This document shows positions 34,723 through 46,032 of a stretch of DNA of 64,000 nt, piece after piece. A program made the position numbers and the translations under genes. A model generated the notes under the pieces. The model saw nothing but the letters and a program-made list of their open reading frames with translations, was not told the DNA's origin and made no database searches. Each line of letters opens with the position of its first letter. The stretch's first letter is position 1. This DNA is from Austropuccinia psidii (Eukaryota > Basidiomycota > Pucciniomycetes > Pucciniales > Sphaerophragmiaceae), in the NCBI GenBank assembly GCA_023105745.1, contig JALGQZ010000013.1, forward strand, positions 10,225,105-10,289,104. Reading direction: 5' to 3'.

Positions 34723-36427
34723 TGCTGAGCCATTGCTCAGTCATTTTTGTATGCGCGCACTCTGAGCATTTGGCACAGCATCGGATGACATTTCAGCCAG
34801 GTGCAGCATTTCATACGCTTTGGTGAAGTGCTCCAAACTGAGCCTTCCAGTGAGCTATTGCAGAATTAGTTCATTCCATGGCTTTACTGAGCACTTTCAC
34901 ACGGTGCTTTTGAACATGACATGCTCAGCTTGCGTGTGCAAATTGGGTGAAACGCAATGCTGAGCATGTGGCACATGAGCTACGTAAATGCAAACGATCG
35001 GAAGGTGCATGCAGGCTCAAGTAGTATTACACCTTCCTGATCTGTACAGTACAGTCGACACTGTAGTACGCAGTACAACTTTGTAAATGTGTACTGCGGG
35101 GCAGAGCAAAAAGCTGTTCAACAATGTAACATGCAATCAGGTCAAGCCATCGAGTCATATCTCTCACCTGCATCCCTTTGATGCACCTTGTTGGACAGCT
35201 CTGCCTAACTACGGCACAGATGCGCATGTAATCCAAGTTAATGTAAGTGGGTCATAATGGGATGACTTAATATTTGGGTCATACACAAAGAGTTGATTCA
35301 CTCCGGTGCCATTGTTGAGGCAAACAATGACTGGCCCGCTTGTTCATTGTCGGGAAGCCACACGCTTTCATACGCACCCCCGATGGGTCATACGCAGGCA
35401 ACTTTCACACACCTGGAAGACATTTTACTGCCAGTCTTCCAGCTGCCTATTTTCTTGGTCGGGTTGTCAGCTTGACTGCAGACGCTCACCCGCTTGCGCG
35501 TGGAAACCTGAGGCCAATCAGTGTGGATTTGCTTCAGCCTCATCCACATTAGAATAGCAATCCCAGCCTATGATTGCTGAGGCTGGTCATGTTTGCGTGG
35601 GTATCTCCCACTGAGGGTCATTTTCTTCACGTTCTCACACGCCCCACGCAAGTTGTGGCACCTGGCTTACAGCCAAAAAATCCCTTGGGCGTGTGGCTTC
35701 TTTCTCCGGAGTTCTGTACGCGCGTGAGGCAAAGACCCGGATGCCAATCTTGGTGGATTAGTACTTGCCTCAAACGCCATGGGGTTAATTTATATGTGGA
35801 TCACGGCTCACGGCTGGCGCCCCCTTTGATCATCCCACACATTCCCCCCTGAAAGCCCAGTATGCATCAGTCAGCAAAAAACTTCAGGCAAAACCAAAGT
35901 CATGTTTGGTGGCATGCCACCAAACATATCTCACCCGCCCACACACAAACATCCCCACAGTGAGATTGCCCTTTGAAACTGCCAAAATTGCCCAGTAGGT
36001 CCCTGTGAACAATTAACCTGGGGAGGATACGCTCATTGTTCGCTGTCACACCAGCGAACATGACTGCATGCCTCTAATATGCCCTCCACAATAAGTTGCT
36101 ACAACGCACCCAATTTCGGATGTGCTAATGTCAACCTTGTTCCACCAAAGGTTTCGTAACTCGCTGCAGATCCAGCAGTCATAATGGTGCACCCACATTT
36201 TGGCCACCTTGCCTTGATATATGCCCCAAATCGGATATGAAAATTATGAGCCCAAGAGGCCCACCTCCATCAAGACCATGCACATAACCACAGGCCATCC
36301 CCCTTTTGGCCTGTTGCTGCCACTCATATAAGTTCCCCACCTGCGCTTATTCCTCTTCGTTCCCTTTAACTAATCCTTCCCCATCATATAATTTGCAACT
36401 GTCCCCAAATAATTTAAAATAGCCATC
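34723..36427 (+). promoter_or_regulatory. Long intergenic region before SNF2
   Basis: It continues the CTGAG/CTCAG-rich zone to about 34990, holds a GTAC-rich imperfect palindrome (35040-35085, around ACAGTCGACACTGT) and palindrome P4. The small frames at 35293-35852 are short, overlap each other and resemble nothing I know, so I do not call genes. Confidence 0.45.
35903..35926. promoter_or_regulatory. 24-bp palindrome P4 (perfect)
   Basis: TGTTTGGTGGCA followed by its exact reverse complement. It ends 501 bp before the SNF2 start. Confidence 0.7.
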
Positions 36428-38860
36428 ATGCCAACCCCTTCACAACCACTTTGCATTGGGATTATTAATATTTGTATTCAAATAAATAGTGATATAACCT
36501 TAAAGCCTGAGAATTCCCACTTAGGTTCTTGGATTATCCTATGGCACAATAAACACAACATATTTGTATATCTCCCCAATCACCAGCATGCTATTGGCTC
36601 TCTCCCGGGAACCCTTTCCCAAACGTTGATACCATTCCTTGGGGCACCAAAAACGTTCATGCACTGTGGTCCTGGTGGGGCATGGATTGAAAATTGCCAA
36701 TCCAATCCTACTCAAATATTATTTGTTGAGGGAGTATTTATGACTGATGCCTATGATCCCTCCTCATCTCAGAAACCCAATCTAGCATTGATGTTCTTCA
36801 CATGGTATCCAAACATTCTATTCATAATGGAAAGCTTTCAAACACAAGATTTCCAGCTTAAAATGCCCAAAGAATATGACTGTACTACTCATTGTCAATG
36901 TCAACTCTTTACTCCAACATTTCCCGCTTCAAACTCGACGCCTGCTTCATATCCTGCTGTTTCATCATTGATTTCCAAGCAAAAACTGATACAATTACCC
37001 AGTGGATCAGACCTCCCCATGATGACCCCGCCCCATTCCATTATTCAAACCCCCCTCCTCCCTCATCAAAAGACTGGACTAGCTTTTCTCTGGGATCGAG
37101 AAATCCCCAATGGCCAATCAGCCCGTAACCTTTGGGCAACCTCACCCCCAGGATCCACTTTTAATGCCAGGCACATCATTACAAACAAGGTCGTTAGCTC
37201 ATTTGAATCCCTTTCGACCAATACCCCTCTTGGAGGACTGCTTGCGGATGATATGGGATTAGGTAAAACCATTCAGGCCATTGCTCTAATTGGTACCTCC
37301 AAGGAGCGGATGATTGCAAACCCCCATCGCTCCACGCCCACCATGATCATCTGCCCCCCTCGCTTAATTACCAACTGGCGATCAGAAATATCCAAGCATG
37401 CTCAGGCTGGAGCGCTACATTACAAAATCTACCATGGTCCAACTTGTCACTTATTATCCCAAGCCAACATTTTAAAATATGATATCATCATCACTTCTTA
37501 CAATACTATCACCCAAGAATTTAAGCAAACCAATCCCTCTACATCATTCATTTTTCAAATCAATTGGCATCGTATAATCTTGGATGAAGCACAGTGAGTG
37601 GCTGAGCTTAAATGATTCAAATTACCTTTTATATCCAATAACCCTTGCCCCCTCTTATAGCTATATTCACTCTCAATACACTGCCACTCACCGTGCCATT
37701 AATAGCCTCCTTTCATCCCATCGAATATGTTTAACGGGCACACCTATTCACAACACCATTTATGACCTTTTGGGCATAATATCATTCATCACTCAACTCC
37801 AGAGCGCTGATCAAGATAACCGGTCACCATTCATCCTGAGTAGTCTTTCAAAAGGTTGCAATGATATTTTGCATTTGGCATTGCGGCATTTAAGTTTGCG
37901 CCGCACCAAAACCACACATCTCGAATCCCTCCCCACTATTAGCCATCATTATGAGCTGCTCCCACTCAACCCGACCATGCAGCAAGAATATTCCACATTA
38001 TATGAAGAATTCCTATCATCCAAAAGCAAAGGACCAGGAGAGTTTTTCAGAAATATTAATAAGCTGCAAATATGTTGTAACCATCACATCATGCTTAACA
38101 CAATTGCGGAGGCGGAGTTGGAAGACCCCGAGGGCAGGAGCACTCAGGATAACTCCCCAAGAATCACACAAACTATTGTGGATGTGGAAACATGCATGAT
38201 GAGTAGTAAAATTGCACACCTCCTACAAATCTTAATGAAGAACAAACAAACAAGGTGTGGTCCGACGAAATCGGTGGTTTATACCCAATGGACCCAATTT
38301 CTAGATTTGTGCGTTAATTCTAATATGCATCCATTACCAATTGACTCCATCTGACTTTTTTATATTGTAGAATTGGTATTGCTCTTGCCCATCAATCTAT
38401 CCTTTCAGCACGAATTGATGGGACAATTACACCACGAGCGCAGGACAAGGCGCTTGAGAATTTCTTCAATAATCCTGAATGTGAAGTACTCATTGCATCC
38501 ATTGCCGCGGCTGGAACTGGCCTCAATATAACTTGTGCTAATATAGTCTATTTAATGGTGAGGGGCCCCCCAAAATTCTCCCCTGATTTTCGGACCCTGA
38601 CATCCACATTTCCAGGATCCCAATTGGAACCCAGCCATTGAGGCTCAGGCTGTTGATTGTCTACATTGTATTGGCCAACAACGACCTGTACAGGTCATCC
38701 ACTATATCACTCCTCATTCAGTTGAGGTCAACATGCGGAAGGTACCTTTCAAGCTCATCTTTCACTTGATTGTATTACTATTCTGAAATCCTTCCTTATG
38801 GGAATGCCATATTCCAATCACCAATAGGTCCAAGAAAAGAAAAAATCATTAACTGCGTGA
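36428..38860 (+). CDS. SNF2-family DNA-dependent ATPase (T gene 4)
   Basis: Five exons: 36428-37593, 37661-38308, 38371-38557, 38616-38741, 38828-38860. All introns (58-86 nt) are GT..AG and the sum is exactly 720 codons (719 residues). Helicase motifs: I LLADDMGLGKT (GKT 279-281), Ia ICPPRLITNW, II DEAH (386-389; the unspliced reading gives DEAQ followed by a stop, splicing gives DEAH), III LTGTPIHN, IV SVVYTQWTQFLDL, V ASIAAAGTGLN, VI HCIGQQRPV. The N-terminal 270 residues are unassigned. SNF2 proteins remodel nucleosomes or protein-DNA complexes. The gene appears intact and lies between palindrome P4 and a convergent unknown gene. The last exon is short and the stop position is the least certain part. 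Confidence 0.9.
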
Positions 38861-39312
38861 GCCTTACTGATATTATATAATTTGTGATTGACAAAGTTGA
38901 TAACTCCTGTTGACTCTCTGGCACAGGTCCAGAATTATGAACACCATGAGCTGGATCAAACTTCTTCAATATTTCCTCAATGAAAATGAGCAATAGAGTA
39001 TTATTGCTAAGGGAGATGGTGATACATTTCAATTCATATGGTCTATATCCTAACATATTTAGCAAGTTGTTGCATCCTTAAGAGATAATAGTCAGATTTT
39101 ATTACACCTGCACAAATAACTTACAAAATTTTAATTTGTCACAGTGCTATACCGTGACAAATTACAAAGTTATTGCAGAGCATCACCATTCGGCCTAATA
39201 ACTGGCATGTCAAGTATCTTGAGGGCGCTAGTCTGCATCTTACTACAGCCTTTGAGCCAATCTTGATCAAATACCTGAAATGATAGGCCTTCCGGAATAT
39301 CACCATCATCTG
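38861..39312. other. Convergent intergenic region
   Basis: Shared 3' region of the SNF2 gene and the unknown minus-strand gene. No gene is seen; the minus frame 38796-39065 overlaps the SNF2 end and looks spurious. There is no 24-bp palindrome here, in contrast to the promoter-side gaps. Confidence 0.5.
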
Positions 39313-41230
39313 TCAATCATAATTCTGGCAATCTATCAATAGTTTTTTTACCCTTTTTTTAATCCGATTACAAAACTCTATGTCTCTATCCATTTTCAAT
39401 ACCAAATCATTAAATAACTGGGAGAGCCAGCGTAATCCCACTTTGCGGTAAACTTGACTGCCATTTTCCAGTACCTCCTCAGTAGCTGAGCATACTCGAG
39501 GGTCATTGAATTGTGATGCTAGGATGGGAAATTTAGCCGTATCACACCATTCACGACGGTGCTCACAGGTCTGCACATAATCAAGTAGATCATCATCAGA
39601 CTTGGTCCACAATGAAGAAGAGATACAGTAACTAACTCTTTGACAAATCTTTGCGAGCTTTTGATTCTCTTTCTTTTTTACCAGATACTCGGCATCCTTT
39701 TGAATAGACTTCCATTCTCTTTTCAAATAAGTGAAATATCGCTCCATTAAAGCCGCCACGACCCCATAGTTGTTATGATCCTTGTTCCAACAGTAGGGAT
39801 TATACTCAGTGCTGACAAGTGCGAGACGGAATGTACGGTAAAACACCATGGACATCAGCTCGTTGAACGGATGTTGCCATGAGCTCTCCCAGTCCCAAGT
39901 GAATCGCTTTAGTCCTAGCTTGTGGAGCTCATTTTCGCAGTAGCTTTGGAAACCCTGAGACTGAACCTGTGTTGATGGCTCATTGAAAACATCCTCGGGG
40001 ACATAACCGAGATGACCAGCGACTTGAATTGCAAGTTCACGCGCTTCTGTGCTGGGTGGTGCTGGTAGTGAGGAAAAATCCTTATCCCTAACTTTGAGTA
40101 GGAACAGGCAATGTGCGTGTACTGCTGATCTCATTCCATGGACATTCTCTGGAAGTTCTGCCTTCAGCCATTTTTGTTGCTCCTTCTGGCTTGCACGTTT
40201 CGCCACATTGTGAGCTTTGCGGGCCTGGTTCCTTTGCTGTCTGACCTCCGATTGTTCAAGCATACTCTGGGCAAGGCCCAGCTGAGGATGGGTGAAGTCA
40301 CTATTTGATTGAGTGCCTTGCTCATGCACTGTGAAATTGTCCCTCCTTGGTTCATCATTTCTTTCACTTTGAGTCGGAGACATGTTCTCATCCTCATCAT
40401 CCACCATTTTTTCTCTTGATGAACTGGCATGAGATGTTCTTGGTTTGGAGGCATATGGATGATGACGTCCAGTGACTTTCTCTTTATGGACCAGAGGTGA
40501 AGATGCATAAATTTCATCACCTGCCATGCACATCATCAGTTAACACATCAAAACATTAATGAAGACTGGTCATCCTCACGATCTTCAATTGGCTCCTGAG
40601 ATTGGACTGACTTGCCTTTAGGTGCCATATCTAACCCATGAAACAAACATATCAAATTGTGAATAAGTTTCTACTCCAAAATTCAAATGACTTACTTTGA
40701 TTAAGCATCAATCCTGGATTTCCCTCCAACAGACTGCTCCAAGTTACATTTTCCAAAGGTCTTTTTCGTCGCCCCCCATCAAGCGGCCTTTCATTGCCCA
40801 CATGAACCTGAGATCCTGATGGAATATTGAGGGTTGGCTGTTTACTTTGGCCAAAGGGATCCTGGGATGGGACTGGATTCCGACCGGGATTAAGGAGGAA
40901 CTCACGTGGAAATTTTGATTGGGGATTAGCGTGTGAGGAGATTTGAGGTGTGCCTTCTGGCCCCTGAGACACATGAATTTGTGTATTAGTGGGATTCGGG
41001 GGAATTGGAGTGACGGAAATATTTGGGATCGACCAAGTGCTTGAAGTTGGAGCCTTTGGATTGTCCACATCAATGTTAAGACCTGATACATTCATTGAGG
41101 ATGCGATAGGGGTTGTGAGAGGAATGTTGGGACTCAATGGTGACTGTGTTTGAACATATTCTATGCTAGATTCACTATTTGAGTCATGAACAGAACCTGA
41201 ACGGGCTTTATGTGACTTGAAAGATGACAT
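39313..41230 (-). CDS. Unknown 597-residue protein (T gene 5)
   Basis: Three exons on the minus strand: 41230-40696, 40630-40580, 40520-39313. Phases agree and the total is exactly 598 codons. The first 230 residues are Ser/Pro/Asn-rich and look disordered. A Gln/Lys/Arg-rich segment (QQRNQARKAHNVAKRASQ) could be a nuclear signal or coiled coil. The C-terminal 250 residues look folded (YCWNKDHNNYGVVAALMERY, RVSYCISSSLWTKSDDDLLDY, RKVGLRWLSQLFNDLVLKMD). I do not recognise the family. Its promoter faces that of tnp2 across P5. It is intact, so it may be a working cargo or accessory protein of the transposon. Confidence 0.72.
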
Positions 41231-42214
41231 AAGGGCCGAAAAAGTACACTAATATTTTTAACTAGATAAAACACCTCAGTATTATGATAAAATAGAGTGA
41301 TATGAGATGAAATCTTTTCAAATTTAGAATAGAGAAATTCTATGAATAGTTGGAACTAAGTGTTGTGTGGAAGTCGGATAAGACTCTTTTGAGGAGAATC
41401 CTCCCTGCCTCCTCTTGAGCTCCTCCGCTTTTGTCGGAAACCACCCTGCACGGCCTACCAGCATATAATGTGATATTACCTTGATCTGAAAGGGGACCCA
41501 TCATCCATAAGTAATCATATTTGGTAACATTTCCGCCTCCCCATTGTCACATTTTGTCAATTATACAAACTGCCAATATATGCATTGAAATTCCACAACA
41601 TTGTACATCTGTAAAGGGGTATGTTCATGAAGGATTTAACCACAAAAGAGACATCACCTTTTCACAAAAGGCAAGACAATCCAAATCACATTCCAACTGA
41701 TTCAAAGCCCGCCGCACTCAAACCAAATACCAAGACTTTAGCTGCACTCCAACCCCTTATGTAATAGAGTTATATAGTTATGTCTGTAATAAGGTTTAAA
41801 CCATGTACGATGGTGTGCCAGCGTACATGGATTAAATGTTAATCCCCTCAATTCAATGGTAACACTTCACTAATGGAACCCCCTCAATGGTCAAACCCGC
41901 ACTATCACAATGTGTAAATAAACTAGAATATGTATGAGCATTGAGCAGCATGGCATTTTACCCAATTAAACGCCTAACCAATTCCGCCATCCAGATGAGA
42001 CATGTTAAACTTTATCCACTGCAGCTCATGCTCCATTACAAATGGGATAAATTCCTCAGCTGGCTCAAATCATCTCCCCCTTCATAAATAATCACTGAAT
42101 TTTATTTCCAATTAATAACACACCTAAACACTTTCACATCAACCATAGATATTTATACACAAACCAACCGTACTCCCAATTCCTGCAACACTGACAACCC
42201 GGCCCTATTCCTCA
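41231..42214. promoter_or_regulatory. Divergent promoter region of gene 5 and tnp2
   Basis: No gene is seen. It holds palindrome P5 at 41804-41827, 387 bp before the tnp2 ATG and 573 bp from the gene 5 ATG. Confidence 0.55.
41804..41827. promoter_or_regulatory. 24-bp palindrome P5
   Basis: TGTACGATGGTG then TGCCAGCGTACA, an imperfect copy with both outer arms kept. Confidence 0.6.
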
Positions 42215-45200
42215 ATGCGTATATGCATGTGTCAACACTGCTCAACTCAAACACACTCTTCCCCTGAGGGTGATAGGCAAGGAGTTGCCTTCACACCTTT
42301 CCAATATAAACAGCACATTAAAAAGCTCAAATCAACCATTGCACCCAAATCTCTTCCAAACATCCCTACTTCTGCATCAGGATCTGGGTTCCCACAAATT
42401 CTATTGGATCAAATCTTCCCAGCTGATTATTCACGTTTGACCCAAAGCACTTTCTCAACTCCAGCGGGTCTCAATTCAACTGCACAGAAACCATATGGTG
42501 GCAGTCAAACCCTACCCCCACAAGACCTAGGAATGATAATATCTGCCATTCTATCATTAAGGTATAATTTACCCTGCAGGGCTTCACGCATACTCAACCC
42601 CGCCCTGAACCTGCTGATCAAGTCCAGTATCTCAAGCTCAGCTGGTCCCCCCGCTCCTGCATTCCATATACCTCAAGATCTGAGTACCATATTTGAACAT
42701 CTCCAATTGGAGCCAGTGATTCAAAACTATATATGTTGTCCTCAATGTTTCTCTCTTAATGGCCTTACTGAATCAGTCACAACTGACCAACCCCACTGTC
42801 AACGCCATAATGACCCAAATGATCATGATCCCCCTTGCACACAATCATTAGGCAAATTCATCTATTCATCTGAGCCCCACACCCAAAACACAACCAACAT
42901 GAAGCAAAAATTTATACCAACAAAACATTTCATTTATCAACCATTCAAAAATTTGCTTGCCAGATTTCTCCAGCGGGCTGGAATTATGGACATTCTGCAT
43001 CAACATCAACAATCCCAAACTCCCGAAGATTCCCCAAAACGTGACGTCTGGGATGGATTGGTCTGGAGACGCTTCACTGGTACTAGAAATATCCATGACC
43101 CCCCATTCATGTCCATTCCTGGTGGATTGGCCTTCTCCATATATGTGGACTGGTTTAATGCACATGGAAAGTCAACCCGGTTGGCTAGCATTGGACCTAT
43201 CATGCTTATTTGTCTCAATCTCCCCCCAAGTGAAAGATTGAAGCCCGAGAATGTCTATGTTGCAGGAATCATCCCTGGTCCGAAGGAGCCAACTGCACTT
43301 CAATTGAATTATCTATTAATGCCACTCATCAACGAGCTCAAAGAGCTATGGCAAGGTTACCATTTTGCACCCACCTCAACAGGTCCTTCAGGATCCTTTA
43401 TCCGTGTTGCCATCCTCACAGCCATTGCGGATGTGGTTGCCATGCGCAAGCTTACTGGATTTATTTCCCATTCAGGAAACCACTTTTGTAATTTTTGCAC
43501 CATTCACAAAGCTCAAATTGAAGAAATTGGTCCTCAATTTTACTACACACGCTCATACCAAAGGCATAAATCAACCATTGCCAAATGGCTTTGGGCAACC
43601 CCACAACAAAGACAAGCAATTTTCTCTAAGTATGGAGTGCGATATTCAATTTTGGAAGACCTTCCGTATTGGGATGCAACCAGAATGGTTAATCTTGACA
43701 TAATACATAATTTAATACTTGGAATTTTGAAGGATCATGCAACTTTCAAATTGTGCATTCCAGAGGCAAAATCAAAAATTTACTTCAGGTCCCGCAGGAG
43801 ATCCAATGACACCAACAGTTCAGACTCAGATTCCAAGACCTCCAACAGCTCTCTTGATAAAATCACATTGAGAGAGGCCCGCTCCCTGAGAAGAGACGCA
43901 GCAAAAATAATAAATGAGCCACTCCCCACTACTTCCACCCAAAAAAACTACTTCCCAATGCCCACCCCTAACACAGAACATCCATCTAGTGGTTCTGCGG
44001 AGATTCCTTCATTTGATGCCGATTACATCCCCACTTCTGAAATACCCTCTGAATTGGATATCACTGCACTGAGTGATCACCAGATCAAGGGTGAGGCTCT
44101 TGAGCATCTCCGACAAATCATATCTGAGACCATAATTCCCTCATCATGGACAAGAGCTCCCCGCAAAATGGGTTCCCCCTCTCATGGTAGCTTAAAAGCC
44201 GCTGAATGGGCTCTCTTATATAAGGTCTATATTCCATTTCTAATGCTCAGTCAACAGATGTCATTAGATGCACACCAATCTGCCAACACTCAAAGATAAA
44301 TGGGTCAGTCAGAAGAACTTGCAAATGAACTAGCCAAGAATACATTCCATTTGATTAGTGCTATCAACATTGCCACAAGCTGGACTGTTTCAATAGATGA
44401 TGCGACTGCATTTGCTGAACATTGGAAAAAATTCCGCCTTTCCAATCAACACCTGTTCCCAAAACAGAAAAGTAAACCAAATCATCATTTTGCTGATCAT
44501 ATTCCCAAACTCTTCCAACGTTGGGGCCCAGCACAAGCCTCAGCCACATGGGGTTATGAGCGCTTGATTGGAGTATTTGCAAAGATGCCAACAAATAACA
44601 AGATATGTACGTCAATTAATAAGATCAATATATTCACATTGATTAAACACCTGAACTGAATAAGACTAACTTTTTGCAGCTCTGAATAGATGATATCGAT
44701 AAAACCTTACTTCAACATATCTGTCGATGTTCCAACCTTTCCGTTCTCCTGAAATCCCCATCTGTGCCATGTGAAATAAAACAGCTTTTCGAATCACAGC
44801 CACCTGCCGTGTTCAATCACCATAAATATAACAAGCCATCCCGCCATGACCAACATAATTATGATTTCCTGGTTGAGTACTTACAGACTTTTCATGCAAC
44901 AAGGGAAATAGTTTATTGGATCAGCTTAGACACTACCGTGCAATCCACAAGTCCTCCCACTTCAAGGATTGTCTCACCTTGGTATTTTCCAGTTTCAAAC
45001 ATTAATATTGGGAACAATATATTTTCAACTGAATCCAAAAATATCAGCAACAGTGTGATATGTTTTCTGAGGGGCAACTCACGACAATTTGGTATTATTG
45101 ATAGCATTTTTAAAGTCTCTGAGCCATCTAGCATACTTAAAAATAACTTTCTGATTTTAAAAAATTTGAAGATTGATGTGAATTTCCTACCAGATTGGCC

Positions 45201-45351
45201 ATATCTCAATATTTATAAAGCTGTTGGTTTTGATGATGGACACTTGATTATATCAGAAGAAGAAATAGAAGGTAACTGTGGATTGTATGATAACAAAGCT
45301 CTGTCATGTGGACTGCTTGTAATGATAAAGCCGTTATTTCATGATATTTAG
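42215..45351 (+). pseudogene. tnp2/CACTA-like transposase (T gene 6), one in-frame stop
   Basis: Read as 42215-44606 and 44690-45351, with an 83-nt GT..AG intron that restores frame; 1017 codons. Features of the tnp2 (CACTA/EnSpm, CMC) family: N-terminal Cys-rich start (MCQHCSTQTH), DGLVWRRF, PGGLAFSIYVDWFNAHG (Asp 312), LICLNLPPSERLKPENVY, GIIPGPKEPTALQLNYLLMPLINEL, IADVVAMRKLTGFISHSG (Asp 406) then CNFC, and WGYERLIGVFAKMPTNNK (candidate Glu). A TAA at 44297-44299 interrupts it in frame; the next codons (ATGGGTCAG...) carry on the family sequence. Either this copy is dead or the stop is a sequence error. KDZ-type Cys clusters are not seen. Confidence 0.85.
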
Positions 45352-45600
45352 TCTACAAAAATGCAAATCTCTCAGATTCATTAGCAATTTTGCTAGTGAA
45401 ATAATTGCCCCAAAACTTAGTGACAGAGACATGCCATTGTGACAAGCAAAGCCCATTATTTCACATTGCCACAAAGAACTTACTATTTTGACATTGGGTA
45501 CAGTGTGAATAAGCCAAGTCCAATGATCAAATGACCCACACACTCACCTTTCACAGCATCCAAAATTTCTAACTGCGCCATCATCATGTTGGAAGCGGAA
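45352..45600 (+). other. Region 3' of tnp2, no gene
   Basis: No coding frame is supported; the minus frame 45334-45543 is a shadow. Confidence 0.5.
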
Positions 45601-45609
45601 TCGGCTTTT

Positions 45610-45765
45610 GCGTACCCACACCAGGATGTGCACCCGCACACCCACCCGCACACGCCAATGCACATGCAAACCCACCCGCACACGCCAATGCACATTCAAA
45701 CCCACCCGCACACGCCAATGCACACGCAAACGCACCCGCCCCCGCGCATGCACACGCACACTTCA
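45610..45765 (+). repeat. 30-bp tandem array, right part of T
   Basis: Three full units and partial ones of CCCACCCGCACACGCCAATG plus CACATGCAAA. It shares CACACGCCAAT with the central 40-bp array. Frames through it on both strands are artefacts. Confidence 0.8.
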
Positions 45766-45959
45766 TGGATGACCTGGTGAAGTCAAACCCCCCGCCTACA
45801 TCAAGACTGGCTGAAGGACATCTTTGATGTGTGTTTGTGCAAACAGGCGGGTCTGGTGTAATTTTTACCAATCATCGGACGGTTGTGGGATGATCAGGTG
45901 GTGAGGAATCTGAGTTGAAGGCACAGGGGAACCAATATTATTGGATGTCACAGGATTTG

Positions 45960-46032
45960 GTGTAAGACCAGAGTGTGACGTGTGCTCGACGTTCGCTTGA
46001 TTTTTGCTTGACGTGAGCTCGACTTTTGCTTG
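45960..46032 (+). promoter_or_regulatory. Right subterminal TGAC-rich zone of T
   Basis: Direct repeats GCTTGACGTGA (twice), CTCGAC and GTGTGACGTG lie beside the terminal repeat. They mirror the GTCA sites at the left end. Confidence 0.5.

Noticed and set aside
35293..35852. Small plus-strand genes in the SNF2 upstream region
   Set aside because: Short overlapping frames without domain, splice or conservation support.
38796..39065. Minus-strand frame after SNF2
   Set aside because: It overlaps the spliced SNF2 3' exon and has no recognisable content.
42215..45351. KDZ transposase
   Set aside because: The motifs fit the tnp2/CACTA family; the Cys-rich KDZ signatures were not found.
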